A stretch of 7,446 nt of DNA from Bacillota bacterium (lineage in GTDB: Bacteria; Bacillota; Clostridia; Peptostreptococcales; Anaerovoracaceae). The notes below the pieces were generated by a model. That model ran no database searches and was not told where the DNA came from. It saw nothing but the letters and a program-made list of their open reading frames with translations. The DNA is taken from positions 1-7,446 of the forward strand of contig JAEENW010000096.1 of the NCBI GenBank assembly GCA_016283945.1, written 5' to 3'. Numbering within the stretch: the first letter of the stretch is position 1; the number at the start of each line of letters is the position of its first letter. The translations under genes and the position numbers were made by a program. This document shows positions 1-5,561 of the stretch, piece by piece.

Positions 1-1161
1 CTCGGCGACGAGTCCCGCGAGCACCAGCGCGGCGCCCGCCCTGAGGTCGGTAGCCATGACGCTCGCACCTGTGAGCGGCCTCTTGTCGCCCGGGATGGTC
101 GCGGTCATGCCCTCGACCCTGATGTTGGCGCCCATGCGGTTGAGCTCGTCCGCGTGCATGAAGCGGTTCTCGAAGATCGTTTCGATCACGTGGCTCGTTC
201 CTTCCACGGTCGTCAGCAGAGCCATGAACGGAGCCTGCATGTCGGTCGGGAAGCCCGGATAAGGCAGAGTCTTGACATCGGTGGCCTTGAGCCTCCTGAG
301 GTCTCCCCTCACCCTGAGCCCGTCGACCTCGTCGTTGACGACGGCTCCGCACTCGCCGAGCTTGGCGATGATGGGCCTTACGTGGTCGGGGACGCTGTTT
401 CTGATAAGCACGTCGCCCCTGGTGATCGCGGCAGCGACCATGAAGGTCCCGGTCTCGATCCTGTCGGGTATGACGTTGTGCCTGGTCCCGTGCAGCGAGG
501 CGACGCCCTCGATCCTTATAGTGTCGGTGCCGGCTCCCCTTATGCGCGCGCCCATCTTGTTGAGGAAGTTGGCGAGGTCTACGATCTCGGGCTCCTCCGC
601 GGCGTTCTCTATGGTGGTTGTGCCCTCGGCGAGGGTGGCCGCCATCATGATATTCTCGGTCGCGCCGACGCTCGGGAAATCGAGGTAGACCGCGGCGCCC
701 TTGAGCTTCATTGCCAGGGCTTCGACCGCGCTGTCGTCCTGGATGATCTTTGCGCCCAGCGCCTTGAGTCCCTTGTTGTGAAGGTCTATGGGCCTGGCTC
801 CTATGGCGCAGCCTCCCGGCATGGCCATGACGGCGCTGCCGACTCTGGCGAGAAGCGGACCCATCAGGAACACGGACGCCCTCATCTTCTTAACTAGCTC
901 GTAGGGGATCTCGCTCTCGGTGATCTCGGCGGCCTCGACTATGATGGTCTTCTCGTCCTTTTTCCAGTCCACTCTGGCTCCGAGCGTCTCGAGTATGGCG
1001 CACATGACCTCGACGTCCCTAAGCTCGGGAACGTCGTAGATCTCGCAGGGGTCGGGGGTGAGGACAGTAGCCGCGAGTATGGGGAGCACCGCGTTCTTGG
1101 CTCCGCTGATGGTGACTTCTCCGACCAGCGGGCCGGACTTTTCGACGATGTATTTAGCCAT
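1..1161 (-). CDS. murA: UDP-N-acetylglucosamine 1-carboxyvinyltransferase (MurA), C-terminus cut by window edge
   Basis: MurA transfers enolpyruvate from PEP to UDP-GlcNAc, the first committed cytoplasmic step of peptidoglycan synthesis and the target of fosfomycin. Translating the minus strand from the ATG at 1161 gives 387 uninterrupted residues to the edge; the family is about 417-430 long, so roughly the last 30-40 residues lie outside. Visible hallmarks: Lys22-Asn23 in SGAKNA near the N-terminus; the catalytic loop MPGGCAIGARPIDLH with Cys118 (equivalent to E. coli Cys115, the fosfomycin-alkylated residue); GFPTDMQA with Asp307 (equivalent to Asp305); and ENRFMH followed by MATDLRAGAALVLAGL. 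Cys rather than Asp at the loop predicts fosfomycin binding. A GGAGG at about 1168-1172 precedes the ATG at good spacing. The upstream nucleoside hydrolase stops 13 bases before, so the two are probably co-transcribed. Bacillota often carry two MurA paralogues; which one this is cannot be told here. Confidence 0.97.
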   Translation of the reverse strand, partial: MAKYIVEKSGPLVGEVTISGAKNAVLPILAATVLTPDPCEIYDVPELRDVEVMCAILETLGARVDWKKDEKTIIVEAAEITESEIPYELVKKMRASVFLMGPLLARVGSAVMAMPGGCAIGARPIDLHNKGLKALGAKIIQDDSAVEALAMKLKGAAVYLDFPSVGATENIMMAATLAEGTTTIENAAEEPEIVDLANFLNKMGARIRGAGTDTIRIEGVASLHGTRHNVIPDRIETGTFMVAAAITRGDVLIRNSVPDHVRPIIAKLGECGAVVNDEVDGLRVRGDLRRLKATDVKTLPYPGFPTDMQAPFMALLTTVEGTSHVIETIFENRFMHADELNRMGANIRVEGMTATIPGDKRPLTGASVMATDLRAGAALVLAGLVAE

Positions 1162-1174
1162 GATATGCCTCCGT

Positions 1175-1972
1175 CTAGCCGATCGGGTAATCCTGATGGA
1201 TGTACTTGAGCACCGAGAGCATGTTGCCGTCGGGATCGGTGAGCTCCTCAATGTCGAAGTGCTCCGGATGGAAGAAATAGTAGACCGCGATCAGGTCGTA
1301 GATGAACACCTCGTCGCGGTGCCTGAGGTTCACGAGATCCCTGTAGCGGTTGGCGAGCTTGAGCATCAGGGTGTTGCTCCTCAGCGGAGCCGCGTTGAAT
1401 TCCAGGTAAGAGGCTCTGGCGGTGTCGAGCGTGACTATCGCGTGGTCGTGCTTTACGCACTCGGCGAAGGCGGGCACGTCGAGGGCGTGGTTGAACTCGC
1501 GTCCCTCGAAGTTGGGCTTCTCCGCGATGTTGCCGGCCATCATGATGAGCCCGGCGTTCGGGCAGGCCTCCATCACTATGCTCGCTACGGTGCAGGGGCC
1601 GAGGCTGAATACCATGTAGCTCTCGTCGAGCTCAGCCAGCCAGTCCTTGAAGTCTATCTCCGGAACGAGCTTCTCGTACTCCTCGGGGAGTATGTCGCCC
1701 ATGCCGTCGGCTCCGTGTATCCTCGTGAGGTTCTTGCCGGGCTGCTCTATCGCGCAGGTGTTTACGATCCTTACCGCGGAGAGATCGCCTCCGCAGGCCT
1801 GCATGAGCCTCCAGGCGTTTTTGTATGCGGTGTCGAGCGGGAGATTCCCGCCGATGGGCACTATGTCTATCCTATCGAAGCGCTCGCGCCTCTCCATGAG
1901 ATAGGCTGTGGCGACGGCGTCGTCGAGGCCGTAGTCACAAAGAAGCGCCGCTTTTGTGTATTCTCTGTCCAT
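1175..1972 (-). CDS. Inosine/uridine-type nucleoside hydrolase family protein (IunH-like), divergent
   Basis: Family enzymes hydrolyse the N-glycosidic bond of (deoxy)ribonucleosides to base and ribose, using a Ca2+ bound by aspartates. The 265-residue product keeps most of the active site when aligned by eye to Crithidia IU-NH: CDYGLDDA with Asp13, Asp17 and Asp18 (like Asp10/14/15), Asn43 (like Asn39), HGADGMG at 86-92, Thr128 in LGPCTVAS (like Thr126), REFNHALD with Glu159, Asn161 and Asp165 (like Glu166/Asn168), and YDLIAV with Asp226 (like Asp242). Oddities: the usual DxDPG start reads LxDYG, the leaving-group acid His (His241 of IU-NH) is Tyr225, and the protein ends about 40-50 residues earlier than usual. 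The start is supported by AGGTGA 6 bases before ATG at 1972. The neighbouring ribokinase suggests ribose salvage; substrate cannot be predicted, and a non-nucleoside N-riboside is possible. Confidence 0.85.
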   Translation of the reverse strand: MDREYTKAALLCDYGLDDAVATAYLMERRERFDRIDIVPIGGNLPLDTAYKNAWRLMQACGGDLSAVRIVNTCAIEQPGKNLTRIHGADGMGDILPEEYEKLVPEIDFKDWLAELDESYMVFSLGPCTVASIVMEACPNAGLIMMAGNIAEKPNFEGREFNHALDVPAFAECVKHDHAIVTLDTARASYLEFNAAPLRSNTLMLKLANRYRDLVNLRHRDEVFIYDLIAVYYFFHPEHFDIEELTDPDGNMLSVLKYIHQDYPIG

Positions 1973-2010
1973 ATCCGGTCACCTGCTTTCTGCGAACTGT
2001 CGTTTTATAG

Positions 2011-2040
2011 ATTATATACGTACGTGGGCCGGCTAGTCAA
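2011..2040 (-). promoter_or_regulatory. Strong sigma-A-type promoter for nucleoside hydrolase - murA
   Basis: On the minus strand, TTGACT (2035-2040) and a perfect TATAAT (2011-2016) are separated by 18 bases. The inferred transcription start is near 2004, leaving a leader of about 30 bases before the ATG at 1972. The spacer contains the palindrome ACGTACGT (2018-2025), a possible but unproven operator. The promoter lies in the 86-base gap after the ribokinase gene, so the hydrolase and murA can be transcribed independently of it. Confidence 0.8.
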
Positions 2041-2058
2041 ACGCTTAGGTAGCCCGCA

Positions 2059-2952
2059 TCAGAAGTCCAGTTCTCTCCTGAAGGGCACGGAGAGCATGGC
2101 TCCCGGCCTCGACACGGTTATCGAAGAGGCTGCGGTCGCGAGCCTCAGGCAGTCCGAGGGAGCCTTCCCCTCGATGAGCCCGGCTAGGAAATATCCCAGA
2201 AAAGTGTCCCCCGCGCAGGTCGTATCTGCCACGACCGTATCTTTTACCGGGCAGCGCAGTTTCGTCTCTCTGAAGGCGAAATAAGAGCCTTCTGAGCCCA
2301 TCGTGAGCACGATCATGGACTCGGGATACTTCGCGCGCAGGGCCTCCAGTATCTCCTCATAGGAAGCGCCTTCAGGAAGCTCCGCCATGACCCTTCCCTC
2401 GATCTCGTTCAGCACCAGCAGCATGCAGCGGCCGAGCGGAAGCTCCCTGAGCTCCGGGGTTATGGGCGAGGGATTGAAGACTATCATGAGGCCCTTCTCG
2501 AGGGCTTGTTCCATGATGAAGTCCAGGGCGTTGATCTCTGCGTTGAGGCAGAGTATGTCACCCCCCGAGAGCTCGGCGAGCGCGGAGACTATCTCGTCCT
2601 TTTCGATCTGCGTGTTGCCTCCGCCGTAGATGATTATTGAGTTCTGGCCGTTCCTGTCGAGCTGTATCACCGCGGATCCGGTGTGCTCGCAGGACGCTAC
2701 GTGCGAGACGTCCGCCCCTAGCTCCGAGAGCAGGTCCTTGATGAAGCGCCCGTCCTCGCCGCACTTTCCGGCGAAGAAGAGCTGAGGACGCTCCTCTCCC
2801 AGCGCCTTCGCGAATGCGGCGCACTGGTTGGCGCCCTTTCCGCCGGCGCCCACGCTCAGCGAGACGGCGGGCTGGGTCTCCCCCGGAAGGGCTATGTGGT
2901 CGACTCTGTAGGTGTGGTCGATGTTCATCGACCCGTAAAACATGACTTTCAT
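2059..2952 (-). CDS. rbsK: Ribokinase-like PfkB-family carbohydrate kinase
   Basis: A cytoplasmic ATP-dependent sugar kinase, most likely ribose to ribose-5-phosphate. The 297 residues are close to the usual 300-310. Signatures in order: GSMNIDH at 7-13; the PfkB signature 1 / sugar-binding stretch GGKGANQ at 37-43; NPSP at 160-163; NEIE at 182-185, the NxxE Mg/phosphate motif; TMGSEG at 218-223; PfkB signature 2 DTTCAGDTF with catalytic base Asp249 at 243-251; and SRPGAMLSVP near the C-terminus, matching the ribokinase monovalent-cation region (TRKGAQPSVP in E. coli RbsK). GGKGANQ and this C-terminal block favour ribokinase over fructokinase or adenosine kinase, though deoxyribokinase or another pentose kinase is possible. 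A CGGAGGT at 2958-2964 sets the ATG at 2952. No ribose transporter or RbsR is adjacent; the next gene on the strand is the nucleoside hydrolase, so ribose may come from nucleosides. Confidence 0.9.
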   Translation of the reverse strand: MKVMFYGSMNIDHTYRVDHIALPGETQPAVSLSVGAGGKGANQCAAFAKALGEERPQLFFAGKCGEDGRFIKDLLSELGADVSHVASCEHTGSAVIQLDRNGQNSIIIYGGGNTQIEKDEIVSALAELSGGDILCLNAEINALDFIMEQALEKGLMIVFNPSPITPELRELPLGRCMLLVLNEIEGRVMAELPEGASYEEILEALRAKYPESMIVLTMGSEGSYFAFRETKLRCPVKDTVVADTTCAGDTFLGYFLAGLIEGKAPSDCLRLATAASSITVSRPGAMLSVPFRRELDF

Positions 2953-2973
2953 GGCAGACCTCCGTTTTGATTT

Positions 2974-3003
2974 ATTATATCACAGACGAGGCTCTCAGGA
3001 CAG
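2974..3003 (-). promoter_or_regulatory. Extended -10 promoter of the ribokinase gene
   Basis: The minus strand reads TGATATAAT (2974-2982), an extended -10 with a perfect TATAAT. Only a weak -35 candidate (TGTCCT at 2997-3002, or CTGTCC one base further out) precedes it. The inferred start near 2967 leaves a very short leader that still contains the Shine-Dalgarno sequence. The same 13-base core occurs at 7258-7270 before the tmk operon. Confidence 0.72.
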
Positions 3004-3059
3004 CGCGATGCCCGCCTGGGCCTGCCGTCGATTTGATGCGGACGCGGCTTTGGGCGCAC

Positions 3060-3111
3060 TTGTAAATGAGCGGTGCCTGTGTCATAATATGGTCATAACA
3101 GAAAAAGGAGG
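3060..3111 (+). promoter_or_regulatory. Promoter and ribosome binding site of the 106-residue membrane protein gene
   Basis: TTGTAA (3060-3065), a 17-base spacer and CATAAT (3083-3088) preceded by TG at -15/-14 form a plausible sigma-A promoter; the inferred start is near 3095. AAGGAGG at 3105-3111 lies 6 bases before the ATG at 3118. It is divergent from the ribokinase promoter; the -35 regions are about 57 bases apart and this 165-base gap contains no gene. Confidence 0.7.
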
Positions 3112-3117
3112 CAAGCC

Positions 3118-3438
3118 ATGATCACCATATCAGTTAAAGAGCTGCTCATCTACATACTCCTCGGCTGCGGCATCATAGCCGTCGTGGAGCTCATCGTGCT
3201 GCTGCGCAAGATATTTCCGCTGTTCGATCCGCTGTCCCGCACCCTCGAGGACGTCTCCGTGATCGTGAAGGAGGCCAAGGAAGGCACCGTCCAGGTCAAG
3301 GAAGTCATCAGCAACGCCGCGGGCACCACCCAGGGCATGCTCGGAGCTGTAAAGAAGAACGGCTCCAAGATCAACGCCGCGACGAACCTCGTGAACGCCA
3401 CCACCTCTTTCATGAAATTCGTCGGCAAAAAGAAATAA
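3118..3438 (+). CDS. Small single-pass membrane protein of unknown function (possibly DUF948-like)
   Basis: I do not recognise a characterised gene. The 106-residue product begins with a hydrophobic segment at about 8-29 (LLIYILLGCGIIAVVELIVL), followed by a basic stop-transfer (LRK) and a mostly amphipathic, probably helical region of about 70 residues rich in Val, Lys, Glu, Asn and Thr, ending in Lys-Lys-Lys. An N-terminal anchor with an extended helical tail resembles short DUF948/YtxG-type proteins of Bacillota, but the match is by general layout only. A strong AAGGAGG and a dedicated promoter support it as a real gene. No terminator separates it from the AbrB-like gene 84 bases downstream, so read-through is possible although that gene has its own promoter. 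Positive-inside reasoning places the tail in the cytoplasm. Confidence 0.8.
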   Translation: MITISVKELLIYILLGCGIIAVVELIVLLRKIFPLFDPLSRTLEDVSVIVKEAKEGTVQVKEVISNAAGTTQGMLGAVKKNGSKINAATNLVNATTSFMKFVGKKK

Positions 3439-3504
3439 AGCGCTTGACTGTATTTTACAGACTTACTACAATAAGAAATGATAGCAAATACTGTCAATTG
3501 CGCT
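3439..3504 (+). repeat. Imperfect inverted repeat bracketing the AbrB-like gene promoter
   Basis: The left arm AGCGCTTGACTGTAT (3439-3453) overlaps the -35 box. The right arm ATACTGTCAATTGCGCT (3488-3504) lies in the leader; its complement reads AGCGCAATTGACAGTAT, which matches the left arm except for two extra bases and one substitution. The spacer is 34 bases and contains the -10 box. The layout suits an operator pair for a regulator, perhaps the gene's own product, but binding is inferred. Confidence 0.55.
3444..3472 (+). promoter_or_regulatory. Near-consensus promoter of the AbrB-like gene
   Basis: TTGACT (3444-3449), a 17-base spacer and TACAAT (3467-3472) make a strong sigma-A-type promoter starting 6 bases after the upstream stop codon. 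The inferred start near 3479 gives a leader of about 44 bases. GGGAGG at 3508-3513 lies 9 bases before the ATG at 3523. Confidence 0.85.
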
Positions 3505-3522
3505 ATTGGGAGGTAATCTAAC

Positions 3523-3765
3523 ATGAAAGCTACCGGAATCGTCAGACAGCTCGACCAGCTCGGCAGGATCGTGATCCCCAAGGAGCTCAGAAATACCTAT
3601 GACCTGAGGGAGAAGGATTCCATCCAGATCTTCGTCGAGGGCGAGGACATCATTCTGAGGAAGTACCAGCCGGCCTGCATCTTCTGCAACGACGCCACCG
3701 ACATCGTGGTATTCGAGCGCAAGAACATCTGCAGAAACTGCCTGAACAAGCTCAAAGAACTCTAA
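3523..3765 (+). CDS. AbrB-family transition-state-type transcriptional regulator with C-terminal four-cysteine (zinc-binding) module
   Basis: AbrB-type proteins are small dimeric or tetrameric DNA-binding regulators with a swapped-hairpin N-terminal domain. Residues 1-50 carry the signature: TGIVRQLDQLGRIVIPKELR, then DLREKDSIQIFV and the short strand DIILRKYQP. Conserved basic residues Arg8, Arg15, Arg23 and neighbours match the DNA-contacting face of B. subtilis AbrB. The C-terminal half does not resemble AbrB or SpoVT; it has Cys52-x2-Cys55 and Cys70-x2-Cys73, a spacing typical of a zinc knuckle or ribbon, as seen in many clostridial AbrB-like proteins. Total length is 80 residues against 94-96 for AbrB. 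It is convergent with trmN6, the same relative position as abrB in B. subtilis. It is likely a global or growth-phase regulator and may autoregulate, given the inverted repeat around its promoter. I leave the symbol blank because orthology to AbrB itself is uncertain. Confidence 0.92.
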   Translation: MKATGIVRQLDQLGRIVIPKELRNTYDLREKDSIQIFVEGEDIILRKYQPACIFCNDATDIVVFERKNICRNCLNKLKEL

Positions 3766-3772
3766 AGAGCAT

Positions 3773-3800
3773 AAAAACAGCTCCGCGCGGTGCGCGGAGC
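3773..3800 (-). terminator. Intrinsic terminator of the tmk-trmN6 operon
   Basis: A perfect 9-bp stem GCTCCGCGC/GCGCGGAGC (3780-3788 with 3792-3800) with a 3-base loop. Read on the minus strand it is followed by TGTTTTTAT (3771-3779), a good U-tract. On the plus strand it is followed by CTTGTCCC, a poor U-tract, so it works mainly for transcripts coming from trmN6. Confidence 0.85.
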
Positions 3801-3815
3801 CTTGTCCCGAACGCG

Positions 3816-3856
3816 GACCCGTCGCGGGCGCCGGAAGGCGCTGCGGGGTCTTTTTT
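3816..3856 (+). terminator. Intrinsic terminator of the AbrB-like gene
   Basis: GACCC (3816-3820) pairs with GGGTC (3846-3850), CGC (3823-3825) with GCG (3843-3845), and GCGCC (3828-3832) with GGCGC (3837-3841) around a GGAA tetraloop. There are small bulges at 3821-3822 and 3826 and one G-U pair. The stem is followed directly by TTTTTT (3851-3856). The U-tract overlaps the stop codon of the convergent trmN6 gene. Confidence 0.85.
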
Positions 3857-4580
3857 ATTGCTTATCTTTCCCGTAGATCCAGTTCAGTTCTCGGGTGTAG
3901 GAGCCGTCCGCGTTTCGGACGCAGAGCTGAGGGAGCAGCTTCAGCTCCCGGCCGGCACCCTTCACGAAGCTTATGAGCACCATATTGGGAGCCTGATCCG
4001 GCTTCGGGGCGACCATCCTCATGAGCTTCGGCTCGAGCCCGTGCGCCCTGCCCGCCTCAAGAAGGTCCGGAAGCCTGGACGGCCTGTGTATGACGCTGAA
4101 GCTTCCGCGCGGCTTGAGCAGATAAGCGGCGGCCGCGGCGAAGTCGGAGAACGCCGCGGTGGTCTCGCTCCTCGCGGCGAGCAGCCGGGGCGAGGGATTC
4201 TCCGGCCCTCTTCCCCTCTCGAAATACGGGGGATTGCAGACGACCGCGTCGAAGCTCTCCGGTCCGAAGCGCTCCCTGACGTCCAGCACATCGCAGCAGG
4301 CGATCTCGGCCTTTTCCGAGAGGCCGTTCAAGGCCATGTTCCGCGCGGCGAGGGCCGCTGCGGCCGGCTGAAGCTCTATGCCCGCGATGCGCGAGGGCGA
4401 GTACTTCGCTTCGAGGATCAGCGGTATCACTCCGCTGCCGCATCCGAGATCAATAACGCTGCAGCCTCTGGCGAGGCCCGCGAAATCAGCCAGCAGCACC
4501 GCGTCGACTCCGTAGCAGAAGTCCTCGCTCTCCTGGATCAGCCTGAAGCCTCCGAAGCCTATGTCGTCTATCCTCTCCAT
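3855..4580 (-). CDS. trmN6: tRNA1(Val) (adenine-N6)-methyltransferase family protein (TrmN6/YabB)
   Basis: A class I SAM-dependent N6-adenine methyltransferase. In E. coli, TrmN6 modifies A37 of tRNA1(Val); the Bacillota YabB proteins are homologues whose exact target is less established. The 241 residues fit the usual 240-250. Motifs: substrate-binding start GFGGFRLIQESEDFCYGVDAVLL at 8-30 (two adjoining blocks), SAM motif I VIDLGCGSG at 42-50, motif II acidic Glu69 (IAGIEL), Asp97 in the DVLD segment, and the amino-methyltransferase motif IV NPPY at 116-119. ARSETTAAFSDF and the GSFSVIHRP strand are also typical. The start at 4580 lies 8 bases after the ricT stop, with no clear Shine-Dalgarno sequence (only a weak AGAGCG), so translational coupling is likely. 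It is the last gene of the operon. Codon use matches its neighbours. Confidence 0.93.
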   Translation of the reverse strand: MERIDDIGFGGFRLIQESEDFCYGVDAVLLADFAGLARGCSVIDLGCGSGVIPLILEAKYSPSRIAGIELQPAAAALAARNMALNGLSEKAEIACCDVLDVRERFGPESFDAVVCNPPYFERGRGPENPSPRLLAARSETTAAFSDFAAAAAYLLKPRGSFSVIHRPSRLPDLLEAGRAHGLEPKLMRMVAPKPDQAPNMVLISFVKGAGRELKLLPQLCVRNADGSYTRELNWIYGKDKQ

Positions 4581-4588
4581 CGGGCGCT

Positions 4589-5548
4589 CTATACGGTCCC
4601 GGCGGGAGCTTCGGCCTCTTCCTCTCCGGCGAAGGCGCTCTCGTCCGGAGCGTCGGGCTTTCTGGAGCGGGGCTTCTTTTTCGCGCTCTTCTGCTCGGGC
4701 TGGCTCTTTCTCTTCTCCCTGCGCTTGATATCCTCCTTGGAGTAGAAGTAATACTCGCTGGAGAGCTTCTCGGGCCTGTCCTCGTCTCTCTCCTCGAGGA
4801 CCAGCCTGGTCTTGATCCTGTCCTCGAGTATGTTCACGTCGAACACGATGGCGTCGCCGTCGGGAGTGCCTATGCGCTCGCTGACGTCTGGCATGCCCTT
4901 CTTCATGTCGACATAATTATCATTCTCGTACTGCAGGCAGCACATGAGCCTTCCGCATATCCCCGAGATCTTGATCGGGTTGAGCGAGAGGTTCTGCACC
5001 TTCGCCATCTTGATCGAGACCGGCTCGAAGTCGGGAAGCCAGGCGTGGCAGCAGAGATCCCTGCCGCAGCAGCCTATCCCGCCCTTCATCTTGGTCTCGT
5101 CGCGCACGCCTATCTGGCGAAGCTCGATCTTCATCCTGAATACCGAGGCGAGGTCCTTTACGAGCTCCCTGAAGTCTACCCTTCCGTCGGAGGTGAAATA
5201 GAATATCACCTTGCTCCCGTCGAAGAGATACTCGACGTCGACGAGCTTCATGTCGAGCCCGTGCTTGGCTATCTTCTCGGCGCAGATATCCAGAGCCTTC
5301 TGCTTTTTCTCCTCGTTTGCCCGGTATCTGGCGTCGTCCTCGGCATCGGCCCTTCTGATGACAGGCTTGAGGGGAGCGACGATCTCGCTCTCGTCCACCT
5401 CGCGAACGCTCTGGGTCACGAGCCCGTATTCTATTCCTCTGGCGGTCTCCACTATGACGTGCTCACCCGCCTTCAGGTCCATGTCGCCCGGGTCGAAATA
5501 ATATACCCTTCCGGCGGATCTGAAATGCACTCCGGCAACCTTGGTCAT
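4589..5548 (-). CDS. ricT: PSP1-domain Fe-S-type regulatory protein (RicT/YaaT)
   Basis: In B. subtilis, RicT (YaaT) joins RicA and RicF in a complex carrying [4Fe-4S] clusters that promotes RNase Y-dependent mRNA maturation and affects sporulation, competence and biofilm formation. The 319-residue product has a short N-terminal beta domain (GVHFRSAGRVYYFDPG at 6-21), the PSP1 C-terminal domain around 55-145, and the diagnostic cysteine cluster: GGIGCCGRDLCCHAW (Cys160, 161, 166, 167) and KISGICGRLMCCLQYE (Cys198, 203, 204). Residues from about 271 form a low-complexity tail, first Lys/Arg-rich (KRREKRKSQ...KKKPRSRK) then acidic (FAGEEEAEAPAG), longer than the minimal fold and probably disordered. 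ACGGAGGG is 5 bases before the ATG at 5548, giving it its own strong ribosome binding site. holB ends 13 bases upstream. RicA and RicF genes are not in the window. Confidence 0.94.
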   Translation of the reverse strand: MTKVAGVHFRSAGRVYYFDPGDMDLKAGEHVIVETARGIEYGLVTQSVREVDESEIVAPLKPVIRRADAEDDARYRANEEKKQKALDICAEKIAKHGLDMKLVDVEYLFDGSKVIFYFTSDGRVDFRELVKDLASVFRMKIELRQIGVRDETKMKGGIGCCGRDLCCHAWLPDFEPVSIKMAKVQNLSLNPIKISGICGRLMCCLQYENDNYVDMKKGMPDVSERIGTPDGDAIVFDVNILEDRIKTRLVLEERDEDRPEKLSSEYYFYSKEDIKRREKRKSQPEQKSAKKKPRSRKPDAPDESAFAGEEEAEAPAGTV

Positions 5549-5561
5549 ATACCCTCCGTAA

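Noticed and set aside
154..897. A 247-codon plus-strand open frame
   Set aside because: Entirely antisense to murA, which has unambiguous catalytic motifs; no ribosome binding site or recognisable family.
2018..2025. ACGTACGT palindrome inside the spacer of the hydrolase promoter
   Set aside because: An 8-base palindrome alone is too short to call an operator; noted only within the promoter entry.
2034..2055. GGCTA/TAGCC inverted repeat after the ribokinase stop, considered as a terminator
   Set aside because: Only 5 bp with a long loop and no following U-tract; the ribokinase transcript has no convincing intrinsic terminator here.
1058..2284. A 408-codon plus-strand open frame
   Set aside because: It is antisense to murA, the nucleoside hydrolase and the ribokinase, spans their promoter and has no domain; it reflects GC-rich third positions on the opposite strand.
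3010..3021. Small GCCC/GGGC hairpin in the divergent promoter region
   Set aside because: Four base pairs, no U-tract and no matching partner site; likely chance in GC-rich DNA.
3150..3581. A 143-codon minus-strand open frame
   Set aside because: It covers the small membrane protein gene, the AbrB-like promoter and the AbrB-like start in antisense; no Shine-Dalgarno sequence or domain.
3858..4745. A 295-codon plus-strand open frame opposite trmN6 and ricT
   Set aside because: Shadow of two well-supported minus-strand genes; it begins inside the AbrB-like gene's terminator region and has no family signature.
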